A model generated the notes under the pieces. That model made no database searches and was not told the DNA's origin. It saw nothing but the letters and a program-made list of their open reading frames with translations. From Micromonospora saelicesensis (lineage in GTDB: Bacteria > Actinomycetota > Actinomycetes > Mycobacteriales > Micromonosporaceae), in NCBI RefSeq assembly GCF_900091575.1, contig NZ_FMCR01000001.1, positions 1,054,001 through 1,118,000 on the forward strand: DNA of 64,000 bases, in the 5' to 3' direction. Below are positions 18,886 to 29,000 of the stretch, one piece after another. The translations under genes and the position numbers were made by a program. Every line of letters starts with the position of its first letter. Positions within the stretch are counted from its first letter, which is position 1.

Positions 18886-19607
18886 CACTTCGCTCCGGGG
18901 TGGGCGCGGTGCAGCACCTGCATCTCGGCGAGCAGGTAGGCCAGGTGCTCGGTGTGCACACCGGCCCGCCCACCGGCCGGGGCCCAGGCACTGTCCGGCT
19001 GGGTGAGCGTCGCCTCGGCCAGCACCGGGCCGACGACCTCGTCGAACGCCGGCCGCACTGTGGCCGGGTCGACCGGCGCCGCCGGGTCCGCGGCGAACAA
19101 CTCGTGGGTGTACGGCCACACCTGGTCGACGGCCGCCTGCATCCGACGATGCGACTCCTCGGTGCCGTCACCGAGCCGCTTCACCCACAGCGCGCCATGG
19201 TCCAGGTGGTACGTCGACTCCTTGCGCGCCTTCGCGCCGATCGCGGCCAACCGCTCGTCCGCGCAGCCGGCCAACGCCGTGTACAACGGCAGTTGGTACG
19301 CCGCCAGGAAGAACAGCTTCGCCATCGTCACCGCGAAGTCGTCGTTGGGCAGCTCGACCAGTAGCGCGTTGCGGAACTCGCGGTCGTCACGCAGGTACGC
19401 CAGCGCGTCCTCGTCACGGCCGGCGCCCTCCAGCTCGCCCGCGTACGACAGCAGCAGGCGTGCCGCGCCGAGCTGGTCGAGGGCGATGTTGGCCAGCGCG
19501 ATGTCCTCTTCCATCTCCGGCGCGCGGGTGGTCCACTCGGCCAGCCGCTGGGCCGCGATCAACGCGTCGTCAGCGAGGGCGAGGGTGAAGTCGAAGGGTC
19601 CGTTCAC
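18882..19607 (-). CDS. paaC: 1,2-phenylacetyl-CoA epoxidase subunit C
   Basis: Structural subunit of the epoxidase, 241 aa, a ferritin-like fold that pairs with PaaA but lacks its full di-iron site. Recognisable segments are ALADDALIAAQRLAEW, ALANIALDQLGAARLLL, FLAAYQLPLYTAL and KESTYHLDHGALWVKRLGDGT. Start chosen at the GTG of VNGPFDFTL, preceded by GAGGTGA. Upstream in frame are only SERSER-type repeat codons. A gap of 124 bases to paaB contains two copies of a 28-base repeat. Confidence 0.95.
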   Translation of the reverse strand: MNGPFDFTLALADDALIAAQRLAEWTTRAPEMEEDIALANIALDQLGAARLLLSYAGELEGAGRDEDALAYLRDDREFRNALLVELPNDDFAVTMAKLFFLAAYQLPLYTALAGCADERLAAIGAKARKESTYHLDHGALWVKRLGDGTEESHRRMQAAVDQVWPYTHELFAADPAAPVDPATVRPAFDEVVGPVLAEATLTQPDSAWAPAGGRAGVHTEHLAYLLAEMQVLHRAHPGAKW

Positions 19608-19624
19608 GGCGTCACCTCGCTGCG

Positions 19625-19733
19625 CTGGCTGGTTCGTTCGCTCCGCTCGCTCCGCGCAACCACTTCGCTTCGCTCGGCGGCGGCGCGAAGCGCCCCGCTG
19701 GTGAGCTGGCTGGTTCGCTCGCTCCGCTCGCTC
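19625..19733. repeat. Two 28-base direct repeats flanking the paaB-paaC junction
   Basis: Copies at 19625-19652 and 19706-19733 differ at one base out of 28. On the minus strand each reads GAGCGAGCGGAGCGAGCG followed by AACCAGCCAG, and the paaB stop codon (TGA) begins at one edge of the second copy. A related GTGAGCGCGAGGAGCGCGAG sequence begins at the paaC stop. This looks like a dispersed actinobacterial repeat that sits at gene ends. Confidence 0.7.
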
Positions 19734-20016
19734 ACAGGTGGGCCACCCCGTCCGGCACCTCGTAGAAGGTGGGATGGCGGTAGACCTTGTCGGCGGCCGG
19801 GTCGAAGAAGGCATCCTTCTCGTCCGGGCTGGACGCGGTGATCGCACCGGCCGGCACCACCCAGATCGACACGCCCTCCTGGCGACGGGTGTAGAGGTCG
19901 CGGGCGTTGCGCAGGGCAAGCTCCGCGTCGGGGGCGTGCAGGCTGCCGACGTGCGTGTGCGACAGCCCGCGGCGGGCCCGCACGAAGACCTCCCAGAGCG
20001 GGGTGTGTTGCGTCAT
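19732..20016 (-). CDS. paaB: 1,2-phenylacetyl-CoA epoxidase subunit B
   Basis: Small subunit of the epoxidase, 94 aa, with the family signature [20 protein letters not shown] and the C-terminal [18 protein letters not shown]. The ATG overlaps the paaA stop (ATGA). The length fits the family (about 95 aa). It is thought to bridge PaaAC heterodimers. Confidence 0.95.
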   Translation of the reverse strand: MTQHTPLWEVFVRARRGLSHTHVGSLHAPDAELALRNARDLYTRRQEGVSIWVVPAGAITASSPDEKDAFFDPAADKVYRHPTFYEVPDGVAHL

Positions 20017-21089
20017 GCTGCGACCGTCTCCTTCTGTCCCGCCCGCTTCGCGGCGTATGCCGCGGCGGCCTCGCGTACCCAGGTGCCGTCGGCGTGCGCG
20101 GCCCGGCGGTGGGCCATCCGCTCCCGGTTGCACGGCCCATTGCCCGAGATCACCTGCATCAGCTCGTCATAGTCCGGCTGGGTGTAGTCGTACGCCTGCC
20201 GCTCGTCGTTCCAGCGCAGGTCCGCGTCGGGGATGCGCAGCCCGAGGATCTCGGCCTGCTGAACGCACATGTCGACGAAGCGTTGGCGCAGATCGTCGTT
20301 CGAGAAGCGCTTGATCTTCCAGGCCATCGACTGGGCGGAGTGCGTGGAGTCGCCGTCCGGCGGACCGAACATGGCCAGCGACGGGTACCACCAACGGTCC
20401 ACCGCGTCCTGGGCCATCGCCTGCTGCGCGGGGGTGCCGTGCGCCAGGGTGTGCAGGATCTCGTAGCCCTGCCGCTGGTGGAACGACTCCTCCTTGCAGA
20501 CCCGGATCATCGCGCGGGCGTACGGGCCGTACGAGCAGCGGCAGAGCGGGACCTGGTTGACGATCGCCGCGCCGTCCACCAACCACCCGATGGCGCCCAT
20601 GTCGGCCCAGCTCAGGGTGGGGTAGTTGAAGATCGAGCTGTACTTCTGGCGGCCTTCGAGCAGCAGTTGGACCAGCTCGTCGCGGCTGATGCCGAGGGTC
20701 TCGGCGGCGGCGTAGAGGTAGAGGCCGTGACCCGCCTCGTCCTGCACCTTGGCCAGCAGGATCGCCTTGCGCTTGAGCGACGGCGCCCGACTGATCCAGT
20801 TGCCCTCCGGCTGCATGCCGATGATCTCGGAGTGGGCGTGCTGGGCGATCTGCCGGATCAGCGTCCGCCGGTACGCGTCGGGCATCCAGTCGCGGGGCTC
20901 GATCTTCTGCTCGGCGTCGACGACCTCGGCGAAGTACGCCGCCAGGTCCTCGTCCGGCGCGGGCCCGCCACGCCGCCCGCGCGCCGCCGCCGCCCGCAGC
21001 TCGGCCTCGGCGGCCTCGACCTCGCCCAGCAGGCCGCCGGGCGCCTCGTCGGTGGCGCCGTCCGGGGCGGAGAAGTCGTTGCCATACAT
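20013..21089 (-). CDS. paaA: 1,2-phenylacetyl-CoA epoxidase subunit A
   Basis: Catalytic di-iron subunit that epoxidises the aromatic ring of phenylacetyl-CoA, 358 aa. Iron-ligand motifs are visible in [33 protein letters not shown] and [14 protein letters not shown]. Start chosen at the ATG of MYGNDFSAP; a longer frame upstream runs through the putative operator. It is the first gene of the operon. The hydrolytic and thiolase steps (paaG, paaZ, paaJ) are not in this window. Confidence 0.96.
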   Translation of the reverse strand: MYGNDFSAPDGATDEAPGGLLGEVEAAEAELRAAAARGRRGGPAPDEDLAAYFAEVVDAEQKIEPRDWMPDAYRRTLIRQIAQHAHSEIIGMQPEGNWISRAPSLKRKAILLAKVQDEAGHGLYLYAAAETLGISRDELVQLLLEGRQKYSSIFNYPTLSWADMGAIGWLVDGAAIVNQVPLCRCSYGPYARAMIRVCKEESFHQRQGYEILHTLAHGTPAQQAMAQDAVDRWWYPSLAMFGPPDGDSTHSAQSMAWKIKRFSNDDLRQRFVDMCVQQAEILGLRIPDADLRWNDERQAYDYTQPDYDELMQVISGNGPCNRERMAHRRAAHADGTWVREAAAAYAAKRAGQKETVAA

Positions 21090-21460
21090 GAGGCTAAGTG
21101 TTACAGCTTGCGCCACGTTGCACCAGGGGGTGTAACAGGAATCCGCGCATCCCATCTGTGAGCGGATGAGTGCTTTGCGTTACTTGGACACCGTCATCTC
21201 GCCGTGACCTAGGCCACGAAACAAAGGTGAATGCCTGCAAAAACCTCATACCGGCCCCATATCCCGCCTTTATCGCAGGTTGCCTAGTGTCGAACCCTGG
21301 CGGTCTGCCGGTCCGGACGTAGACTTCTGCCGGACAACCGATCGGCTGCCGACATCGACATCTCCACAGAGGCCACCTCCCCCGGCCTCGGCGATCGCAC
21401 CCGATCCGTCCCGACGACAAGCCGGTCCCCCCGGCCCTGACACCTGGAGTTCACCCACTC
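21090..21460. promoter_or_regulatory. Divergent control region between paaA and the SxxK pair
   Basis: A gene-free stretch of 371 bases. Near paaA it carries TGTTACA at 21099-21105 and its complement TGTAACA at 21131-21137, centres 32 bases apart. A second near-perfect 16-base palindrome, CGTGACCTAGGCCACG, is at 21203-21218. Either could be a regulator-binding site for the paa operon. Toward the plus-strand gene, TAGTGT at 21286-21291 is a possible -10, and GGAG lies 11 bases before the ATG at 21461. These assignments are inference from pattern only. Confidence 0.45.
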
Positions 21461-22450
21461 ATGCGATCTCGCGTGACCCTGGTGCTCGCCATCACGGCGG
21501 TCGTGCTCGGCGGCGTCCTACTGGTCCCCACCGCGTACGCCCGACTCGCCAGCGACGACAGCGGCGGAGGCGGCGGAGGCGGTACGTCGAGCGTCGCCGC
21601 GCCCGCGCCCACCCCACCGCCGCCGCCCACCCTGGCCGCCGGCCCGGTGTCGGTGAGCTTCAAGGGTGAGTTCTTCTCGTGGGCTCTGCTGGACCGGAAG
21701 ACGGGCAAGATCTCCGGGTCACCGAACATGACAGCGACCAGCTCCACCGAATCGATGATCAAGGCGTGGATCGTCTCCGACTACCTGCGACAGCTCGGCG
21801 ACAAGGAGCCCCCCGCAGCGATGAAGGAGATGGCGCGACTCGCCATCGTCGACAGCAACGACGGAGCGGCCAACAAGATCCACGCCGCTGCGGGTGGCTC
21901 CTACAAGCCCTCGTCGAGCAGCGTCCCCGACGCGGTGATCCAGCGCGCGATCAAGATCTGCGGGCTGACCGACACCAAGCGCGGCAACGTCAAGCCGTAC
22001 ACCGGCTTTTGGAGCTTCACCCGGATGTCCCCCCGAGACGCGGCCCGGGTCGGCGACTGTATCGCCGACGGTAAGGCCGCCGGCCCGAAGTGGACCAAGT
22101 GGGTGCTGGACCAGATGAGCAAGGTCAAGGGCACCACCGCGGCCAAGGACCAGCGGGTCTCGTCCGGTGGTGGCCGTTGGGGGATCATCGACGGTCTGCC
22201 GAAATCGATCACCGCTCAGGGGCCGGTCAGCATCAAGAACGGCTGGACCCCCATCTACGGCGACGGCAACTGGCACGTCAACTGCCTCGCCGTCACCAGC
22301 AAGTGGAGCCTCGCAGTGATGCTGCGCTACCCGATCAGGAGCGGTCTGGACTACGGCGCGAAGGTCTGCGCCAGTGTGGCCACCCAACTGGTCACCCCGC
22401 AGCCGGGCGCCGCCCTCAAGGTGCCGCAGCAGCCGGTCGGAAAGCTCTGA
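21461..22450 (+). CDS. Secreted SxxK protein of the beta-lactamase/PBP-like superfamily
   Basis: 329 aa with an N-terminal signal or anchor helix (about 5-25), a Gly7/Pro-rich linker (residues 35-60) and a serine-hydrolase-like domain. The SxxK motif is Ser98-Met-Ile-Lys101, and a KTG-like triad appears as Lys259-Asn-Gly. Where an SDN motif is expected the sequence is Ser132-Asn-Asp, a scrambled form. No class A Glu166-type ExxLN motif was found, so hydrolysis of beta-lactams is doubtful. A peptidoglycan-related or non-catalytic role is possible. Its stop overlaps the start of a paralogue by one base. Confidence 0.72.
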   Translation: MRSRVTLVLAITAVVLGGVLLVPTAYARLASDDSGGGGGGGTSSVAAPAPTPPPPPTLAAGPVSVSFKGEFFSWALLDRKTGKISGSPNMTATSSTESMIKAWIVSDYLRQLGDKEPPAAMKEMARLAIVDSNDGAANKIHAAAGGSYKPSSSSVPDAVIQRAIKICGLTDTKRGNVKPYTGFWSFTRMSPRDAARVGDCIADGKAAGPKWTKWVLDQMSKVKGTTAAKDQRVSSGGGRWGIIDGLPKSITAQGPVSIKNGWTPIYGDGNWHVNCLAVTSKWSLAVMLRYPIRSGLDYGAKVCASVATQLVTPQPGAALKVPQQPVGKL

Positions 22451-23412
22451 TGGCCGGCAACCGTCGAGTCGACCGCCGCAACGGCGGCGAGGCCTCCCCG
22501 ATTCGCCTGATCGCCGTCGCGGTCATCCTGATCGGGCTGGTCCTGGTGTCACTGCGGCTGCTGCCCGGGTCGCCGTTCGAGTCGTCCGCCGCGGCCAAGT
22601 GGGGCGACGCGGGCTCCGGCACCAGCGACCGCCCCACCGGCGCCGGCACCGACCGCAGCGCCCGCCAGCCCTCCTCGCCGTCACCGAGCCCCAGCCCGTC
22701 GCTGGAGCCGCTGCCCTTCGTGGCGAAGAACCTCGATCTGGACATCGAGGGCTGGTACTCCTGGAGCGTCCTCGACCGCCGAACCGGAAAGATCATCGGT
22801 TCGAAGAACATGGGCGAGACCAGCACGACCGCCTCGATGATCAAGGCCTGGATCGTCGCCGACTACCTGCGTCGCGCGGCTGACGCCGGCCAGACCCCGA
22901 GCGACGCGAAGCTCGCCGACGCGACGAGGATCATCCGGGACAGCGACAACACCCGGGCCGAACAGTTCTACAACCAGGTCGACCGGGACGCCTCGATCAA
23001 GCGGCTCATCTCCATGTGCAAGCTGACCGACAGCAGCGTCGCCCCCGACCGCGGCTGGAGCCGGACGGCGCTCTCCCCCCGGGACACCGCCCGGATGGGC
23101 AACTGCATCGTCACCGGCACCGCCGCCGGACCGAAGTGGACCAAGTGGCTGCTCAACGAGATGAAGCTGGTTCGCGGTGCCGGCGACTTCGGTATCCGCA
23201 AGGCCTTCCCGGCGGCCGAGCAGAAGAAGATCGCCATCAAGAACGGGTGGATCGACCGGACCAAGGAGCAGGAGATGCACATCAACTGCCTGGCCATCGG
23301 TGACACCTGGACGATGGGCGTGATGGTGAAGTACCCGATCAACATGGGTTATGACTACGGCATGAAGAACTGCGAGAAGATCACCGAGGCACTGCTCCGC
23401 CCCGGCACCTGA
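22450..23412 (+). CDS. Membrane-anchored SxxK protein, paralogue of the preceding gene
   Basis: 320 aa with a single N-terminal transmembrane helix (about 18-38), a Ser/Pro linker (SPSPSPSPSLEP) and the same domain as its neighbour. Here Ser129-Met-Ile-Lys132, Ser165-Asp-Asn167 and a KNG triad (IKNGW) are all present. Both proteins share TTGKI-like strand sequences, SMIKAWIV and GPKWTKW, so they arose by duplication. The TGATG junction implies coupled translation. The intact SDN here suggests this copy is more likely to be active. Confidence 0.75.
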   Translation: MAGNRRVDRRNGGEASPIRLIAVAVILIGLVLVSLRLLPGSPFESSAAAKWGDAGSGTSDRPTGAGTDRSARQPSSPSPSPSPSLEPLPFVAKNLDLDIEGWYSWSVLDRRTGKIIGSKNMGETSTTASMIKAWIVADYLRRAADAGQTPSDAKLADATRIIRDSDNTRAEQFYNQVDRDASIKRLISMCKLTDSSVAPDRGWSRTALSPRDTARMGNCIVTGTAAGPKWTKWLLNEMKLVRGAGDFGIRKAFPAAEQKKIAIKNGWIDRTKEQEMHINCLAIGDTWTMGVMVKYPINMGYDYGMKNCEKITEALLRPGT

Positions 23413-23521
23413 GCCCCTCAGGCTGACGCCGGCCGCTCTGGCCCGAGGTTCTGGCGGGCCTGGATTGTGCCGGCCCGGCGGGCTGACGGGCCCGGCACGC
23501 TGACGGGCCCGGCGTCGGCGG

Positions 23522-25879
<2,358 letters not shown>

Positions 25880-25896
<17 letters not shown>

Positions 25897-25923
25897 GCTT
25901 CGAAAATAATCCTTCACAACTGA
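25880..25923 (-). promoter_or_regulatory. Inverted repeat across the MFS start codon
   Basis: Perfect 14-base arms TCAGTTGTGAAGGA (25880-25893) and TCCTTCACAACTGA (25910-25923) flank a 16-base AT-rich loop that contains the ATG at 25894-25896. In the mRNA the 5' arm ends in AAGGA, the only Shine-Dalgarno-like sequence, and it pairs with codons 2-5. It could be an operator for the upstream ArsR-like regulator, a translational switch, or both. Confidence 0.6.
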
Positions 25924-25938
25924 TTCATGCAAGCCTGG

Positions 25939-26523
25939 CTATGCCAGCGGCACCGTCCGGTACTGCACCGCGACCGTGCGCGCCCCCGGCGGTGGGTCAC
26001 CCTGCCGCCGCCGCGGGTGATATGGCCGGAGCAGCGCCAGCACCGCCTCGTTCAACTCGGCCAACTCGTCGGCGGTGAGCAGCAACAGCGTGTCGGTGAA
26101 CAGGGTCGTGTCGTACCACTCGGCCGGCTCGTCCCCGGCGCGCCGCAACCAGTCCCGGGTGCGCTCCATGGCCCGGACCGCATGCGCCTCCACCAGCGCC
26201 TGCTCGGCCGCACGCGCCTCGGGCCCGGCATCACGCCCCGCCTCGACCAGCACACTCACACTCGGCACACGCCACAGCCGCTCGCGCGCGTCCCCCCGGC
26301 TCGGCGCCTGCTCGACCAGGCCGAACTTCGCCAACGCCCGCAGGTGGTAACTAGTTGCGCTCGGCGACAGCCCAACGATCTCGGCACACTCGGTGGCAGT
26401 CCCACCACCCTCGCGACTGTTCAGGTACTCCATGATCGCGATCCGGGCAGGATGGGCCATCGCCCGCATCACCTGGGGGTCGCTGATCGTCATCCGGCGC
26501 GAATCGGAGCGGGCCTCGGTCAT
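25939..26523 (-). CDS. ArsR-family winged-helix regulator
   Basis: 194 aa. The DNA-binding domain is at about residues 8-85, with VMRAMAHPARIAIMEYL, the recognition region CAEIVGLSPSATSYHLRALAKFGLVEQ and the wing DARERLWRVP. The C-terminal half is helical and may bind a ligand. No metal-binding Cys cluster (ELCVCDL type) is seen. Start chosen at MTEARSDSRR. It is directly upstream of an MFS gene in the same direction, so it probably controls that exporter. The 43-base junction carries a strong inverted repeat. Confidence 0.85.
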   Translation of the reverse strand: MTEARSDSRRMTISDPQVMRAMAHPARIAIMEYLNSREGGGTATECAEIVGLSPSATSYHLRALAKFGLVEQAPSRGDARERLWRVPSVSVLVEAGRDAGPEARAAEQALVEAHAVRAMERTRDWLRRAGDEPAEWYDTTLFTDTLLLLTADELAELNEAVLALLRPYHPRRRQGDPPPGARTVAVQYRTVPLA

Positions 26524-26691
26524 AAGCCCATGATCCCGGCAGGCCCCCCAACCTGCCATCACCCCCGCGTCCCGCTCAGACCACCGCGCGTCGGCCACTG
26601 TCTTACTTCGGCAGCGAACAAGCGGATTTGACGGCGGGCACGGCTTGGCGAGGGTGGACTAAATAGCGAGCGTGGCTTGGCGTCTCAGCGG

Positions 26692-26888
26692 CGGCTTCGT
26701 GGCGACGTGGCGGCTTCGTGGCGACGTGGCGACGTGGCGGCTTCGTGGCGACGCGGCGACATGGCGGCTTCGCGCCGACGCGGCGACATGGCGGCTTCGC
26801 GGCGACCTGGCGACCCGGCGGCTTCGCGGCGACCTGGCGACCCGGCGGCTTCGCGGCGACGTGGCGACGTGGCGACGTGGCGACGTGG
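26692..26888. repeat. 27-bp minisatellite with an 8-bp subunit
   Basis: Five 27-base units plus a shorter and a longer end unit. Each unit is CGGCTTCG, two copies of the octamer TGGCGACG (with variation) and TGG. The right end has four consecutive GTGGCGAC octamers. Two neighbouring 27-base units are identical, suggesting recent slippage. Confidence 0.85.
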
Positions 26889-27049
26889 CGCGGCTTCATA
26901 GGGCGGCGGCAGGGCTTGGCGGACGGCTTTTGACGGACGCGCGAGCCGGCGTGGCAAGCGAGGCGCGGCAAGCGGGCAGCTCACGATGATCCACGAAATG
27001 TAGTTCCACTCATTGATCAGGACGACTCCAAAGTGTCGTACACCAGTTC

Positions 27050-27061
27050 TATTCTGGTTTC
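27050..27061 (+). promoter_or_regulatory. Probable leaderless promoter -10
   Basis: TATTCT at 27050-27055 lies six bases before the ATG of the DUF222/HNH gene, and no Shine-Dalgarno is present. This spacing is typical of leaderless actinobacterial transcripts. No convincing -35 was seen. Confidence 0.5.
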
Positions 27062-28312
27062 ATGTTGGAGGCGTTGGCGCAGGTGGATGGGGCAGTTGAC
27101 GACTGCGCCGAGACCGCGCTCTGGGCGCTCTCAGATGACGAGTTGCTTGCTTCTCTCGACGCGACTCAGGTGTTGGCGCAACGGTTGGCCGCCGTTCAGC
27201 TCGGTCTGGTCCGCGAGTTGGACGGTCGCGGGGTAGCGATCGCCCAGGGCGCCTCGTCCACCGCCGTCTGGCTTCGGGAGCGGCTGCGGCTCTCGGGCCG
27301 CAGCGCCCGCCAACTGGTCCAGCTCGCCACCACCATCGACGATGCCCCGCCAGCGGTGCGTGACGCGCTGCTCAGCGGTGCCATCACCGTCGAGCAGGGG
27401 CGGGTGGTGGCCGACACGGTCGCCGCCCTCCCGGTCGAAGCCGGTCCCGAAGTGGCGGACAAGGCCGCTCAACTACTGATCGACTGGGCCGACCGTTTCG
27501 ATCCGACAAGCCTGAGCCGGCTCGGCGAGCGCGTCCTCGCGCACGTCGCCCCGGAGTTGGCCGACCAGGCTGAGTTGAAGGCTCTGGAGCGGGCCACCGA
27601 GCGGGCCGAGGCCCGCCGGCACGTCACGCTCTCCGAGCAACAAAACGGCCAGGTACGCCTCAGCGGCAACCTCGACACCGAAACCGCGAGCCTGCTGCGC
27701 GAGGCGATCGATCCGCTCTGCGCCCCAGCCGGTGAGCACGATGACCGCAGTCCTGGTCAGCGCCGCGCCGATGCGTTGGGTGAGATCTGCCGACTGGCGC
27801 TACGCACCGGTCAGCTGCCCGACAACGGCGGCGACCGACCTCAGCTGGTGGTGACCGTTTCGCTGGAGGAACTAGTCAAGGGCGTACGCGCCGGAACACT
27901 GGAAACCGGCACGCGCCTCACCCCCGGTGCGGTCCGCCGCCTGGCCTGCGATGCGGGCGTGCTGCCGGTCGTGCTGGACGGCAACAGTCAGGTCCTGGAC
28001 GTCGGCCGGCAGCGCCGGCTCTTCACCGGCCCGTTGCGGCGCGCGCTGGTGCTGCGGGACGTCGGTTGCGCCTTCCCCGGTTGTGACCGACCGCCGAGAT
28101 GGTGCGACGGTCACCACATCCGACACTGGGCCGACGGTGGGGTGACGGCGCTGGACAATGCGGTGCTGCTCTGCGGCTACCACCACCGGTTCATCCATCG
28201 CGGCGACTGGACGGTCCGTCTCGCGGCGGACGGTCGACCTGAATTCCTCCCGCCCAGCTGGCTCGACCCGCTGCGCACCCCGCGTCGCAACCTCTACCAC
28301 CTGCGCTGTTGA
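27062..28312 (+). CDS. DUF222 / HNH endonuclease signature protein (13E12 repeat family)
   Basis: 416 aa. The N-terminal DUF222 domain (about 10-290) includes VWLRERLRLSGRSARQLV and AITVEQGRVVADTV. The C-terminal HNH module (about 335-385) reads CAFPGCDRPPRWCDGHHI, then HWADGGVTALDNAVLLC and YHHRFIH, with the paired cysteines and histidines intact. Members are common in actinobacteria, often in several copies and near repeats; their role is not established, though a nuclease linked to repetitive DNA is plausible. The flanks on both sides are repeat-rich. Confidence 0.85.
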   Translation: MLEALAQVDGAVDDCAETALWALSDDELLASLDATQVLAQRLAAVQLGLVRELDGRGVAIAQGASSTAVWLRERLRLSGRSARQLVQLATTIDDAPPAVRDALLSGAITVEQGRVVADTVAALPVEAGPEVADKAAQLLIDWADRFDPTSLSRLGERVLAHVAPELADQAELKALERATERAEARRHVTLSEQQNGQVRLSGNLDTETASLLREAIDPLCAPAGEHDDRSPGQRRADALGEICRLALRTGQLPDNGGDRPQLVVTVSLEELVKGVRAGTLETGTRLTPGAVRRLACDAGVLPVVLDGNSQVLDVGRQRRLFTGPLRRALVLRDVGCAFPGCDRPPRWCDGHHIRHWADGGVTALDNAVLLCGYHHRFIHRGDWTVRLAADGRPEFLPPSWLDPLRTPRRNLYHLRC

Positions 28313-28561
28313 TGCCGCCAACCATGCCCACGCCGCCCGCGACCGCGCCGTACGACCGGCACCGCCTTGCCACCGCGACCGCCACCGCGAGCGCCCCCGC
28401 CGCCGGCACCGCCACCGCCACGCGCCACCGGCACCGCCACCGCCGCCGCGAGCGCCCCCGCCCCGCCACCGCGACCGCCATCGGCACCGCGACCGCCACT
28501 GCCACCGTGACCGTGACCGTGACAAGCCTGCTGTCTCTGCAGGAGCAAGCCGCGACTCCCC

Positions 28562-28640
28562 GTGATCGACTCGGCTTCCTGGAAACCGGGGCGTCGCACC
28601 GGCCCAGACACCGCGACTCCCTGAAAGCCGAGTCGATCAC
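28562..28640. repeat. Dispersed inverted-repeat element, copy A
   Basis: GTGATCGACTCGGCTT at the left and AAGCCGAGTCGATCAC at the right are perfect complements, around a core containing ACACCGCGACT. The same layout, with GGATCGACTCGGCT, GGAAACCG and ACACCGCGACTT, recurs at 59952-60032, so this is a repeat family in the genome. Confidence 0.75.
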
Positions 28641-28815
28641 CGGCGTCGCGGCGGTCACGGCATGAGAAGCACGGCGCGAGGCAGGGTGTGATCGCCCAGC
28701 GACGCCCGGGCAGGCAACCTGAAAGCCGAGTCGATCACCGCGGCCCGGCTGGTCACAGAATGAGAAAGCACGGCGAGGCGGGGTGTGATCGCCCAGCGAC
28801 ACCCGGGCGGGCAAC
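28621..28815. repeat. Tandem pair of 98-base units
   Basis: Unit 1 (28621-28718) and unit 2 (28719-28815) both begin CTGAAAGCCGAGTCGATCAC and end in GCCCAGCGAC followed by CCCGGGC and GGCAAC. They differ at scattered positions, so the duplication is not recent. Unit 1 overlaps the right arm of copy A of the inverted-repeat element. Confidence 0.8.
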
Positions 28816-29000
28816 ACGCCGTCTCGGATGGGTGGTCACGTCGGTAATTCGCTGGATGCGTCGGGTTGGGGAGCGTAGGGTTGCAGGCCGCTTGACGGCC
28901 AAGGTGAGCTGCACCGGAACGGACGTCTTCGCGCCGGGCGGCCGGCCATCCGCCCCCGGACACGCGAGCGCGCAGCAGATGTGAACGATGGGACGTCAGC

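Larger units (their letters stand above)
26524..27061. other. Gene-free stretch with a minisatellite
   Basis: 538 bases between the ArsR-like gene and the DUF222/HNH gene. The centre is the tandem repeat at 26692-26888. The flanks show no coding signature; frames open here are created by the repeat. The last 20 bases hold a probable leaderless promoter for the next gene. Confidence 0.6.
28313..29000. other. Gene-free repeat-rich stretch
   Basis: 688 bases between the DUF222/HNH and helicase genes. It holds a low-complexity GCCACCGC-type tract (about 28350-28530), an inverted-repeat element (28562-28640) and a tandem pair of about 98 bases (28621-28815). 28816-29000 carries nothing recognisable beyond a weak Shine-Dalgarno (GGGA) before the helicase ATG. 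Confidence 0.6.

Noticed and set aside
26603..26989. Several overlapping repeat-rich frames on both strands
   Set aside because: All are produced by the 27-bp minisatellite, whose period is a multiple of three and which contains no stop codons.
28816..29000. Rifamycin-associated element upstream of the helicase gene
   Set aside because: GGGTTGCAGGCCGCTTG looked loosely similar, but the palindromic pattern expected of such elements is not present.
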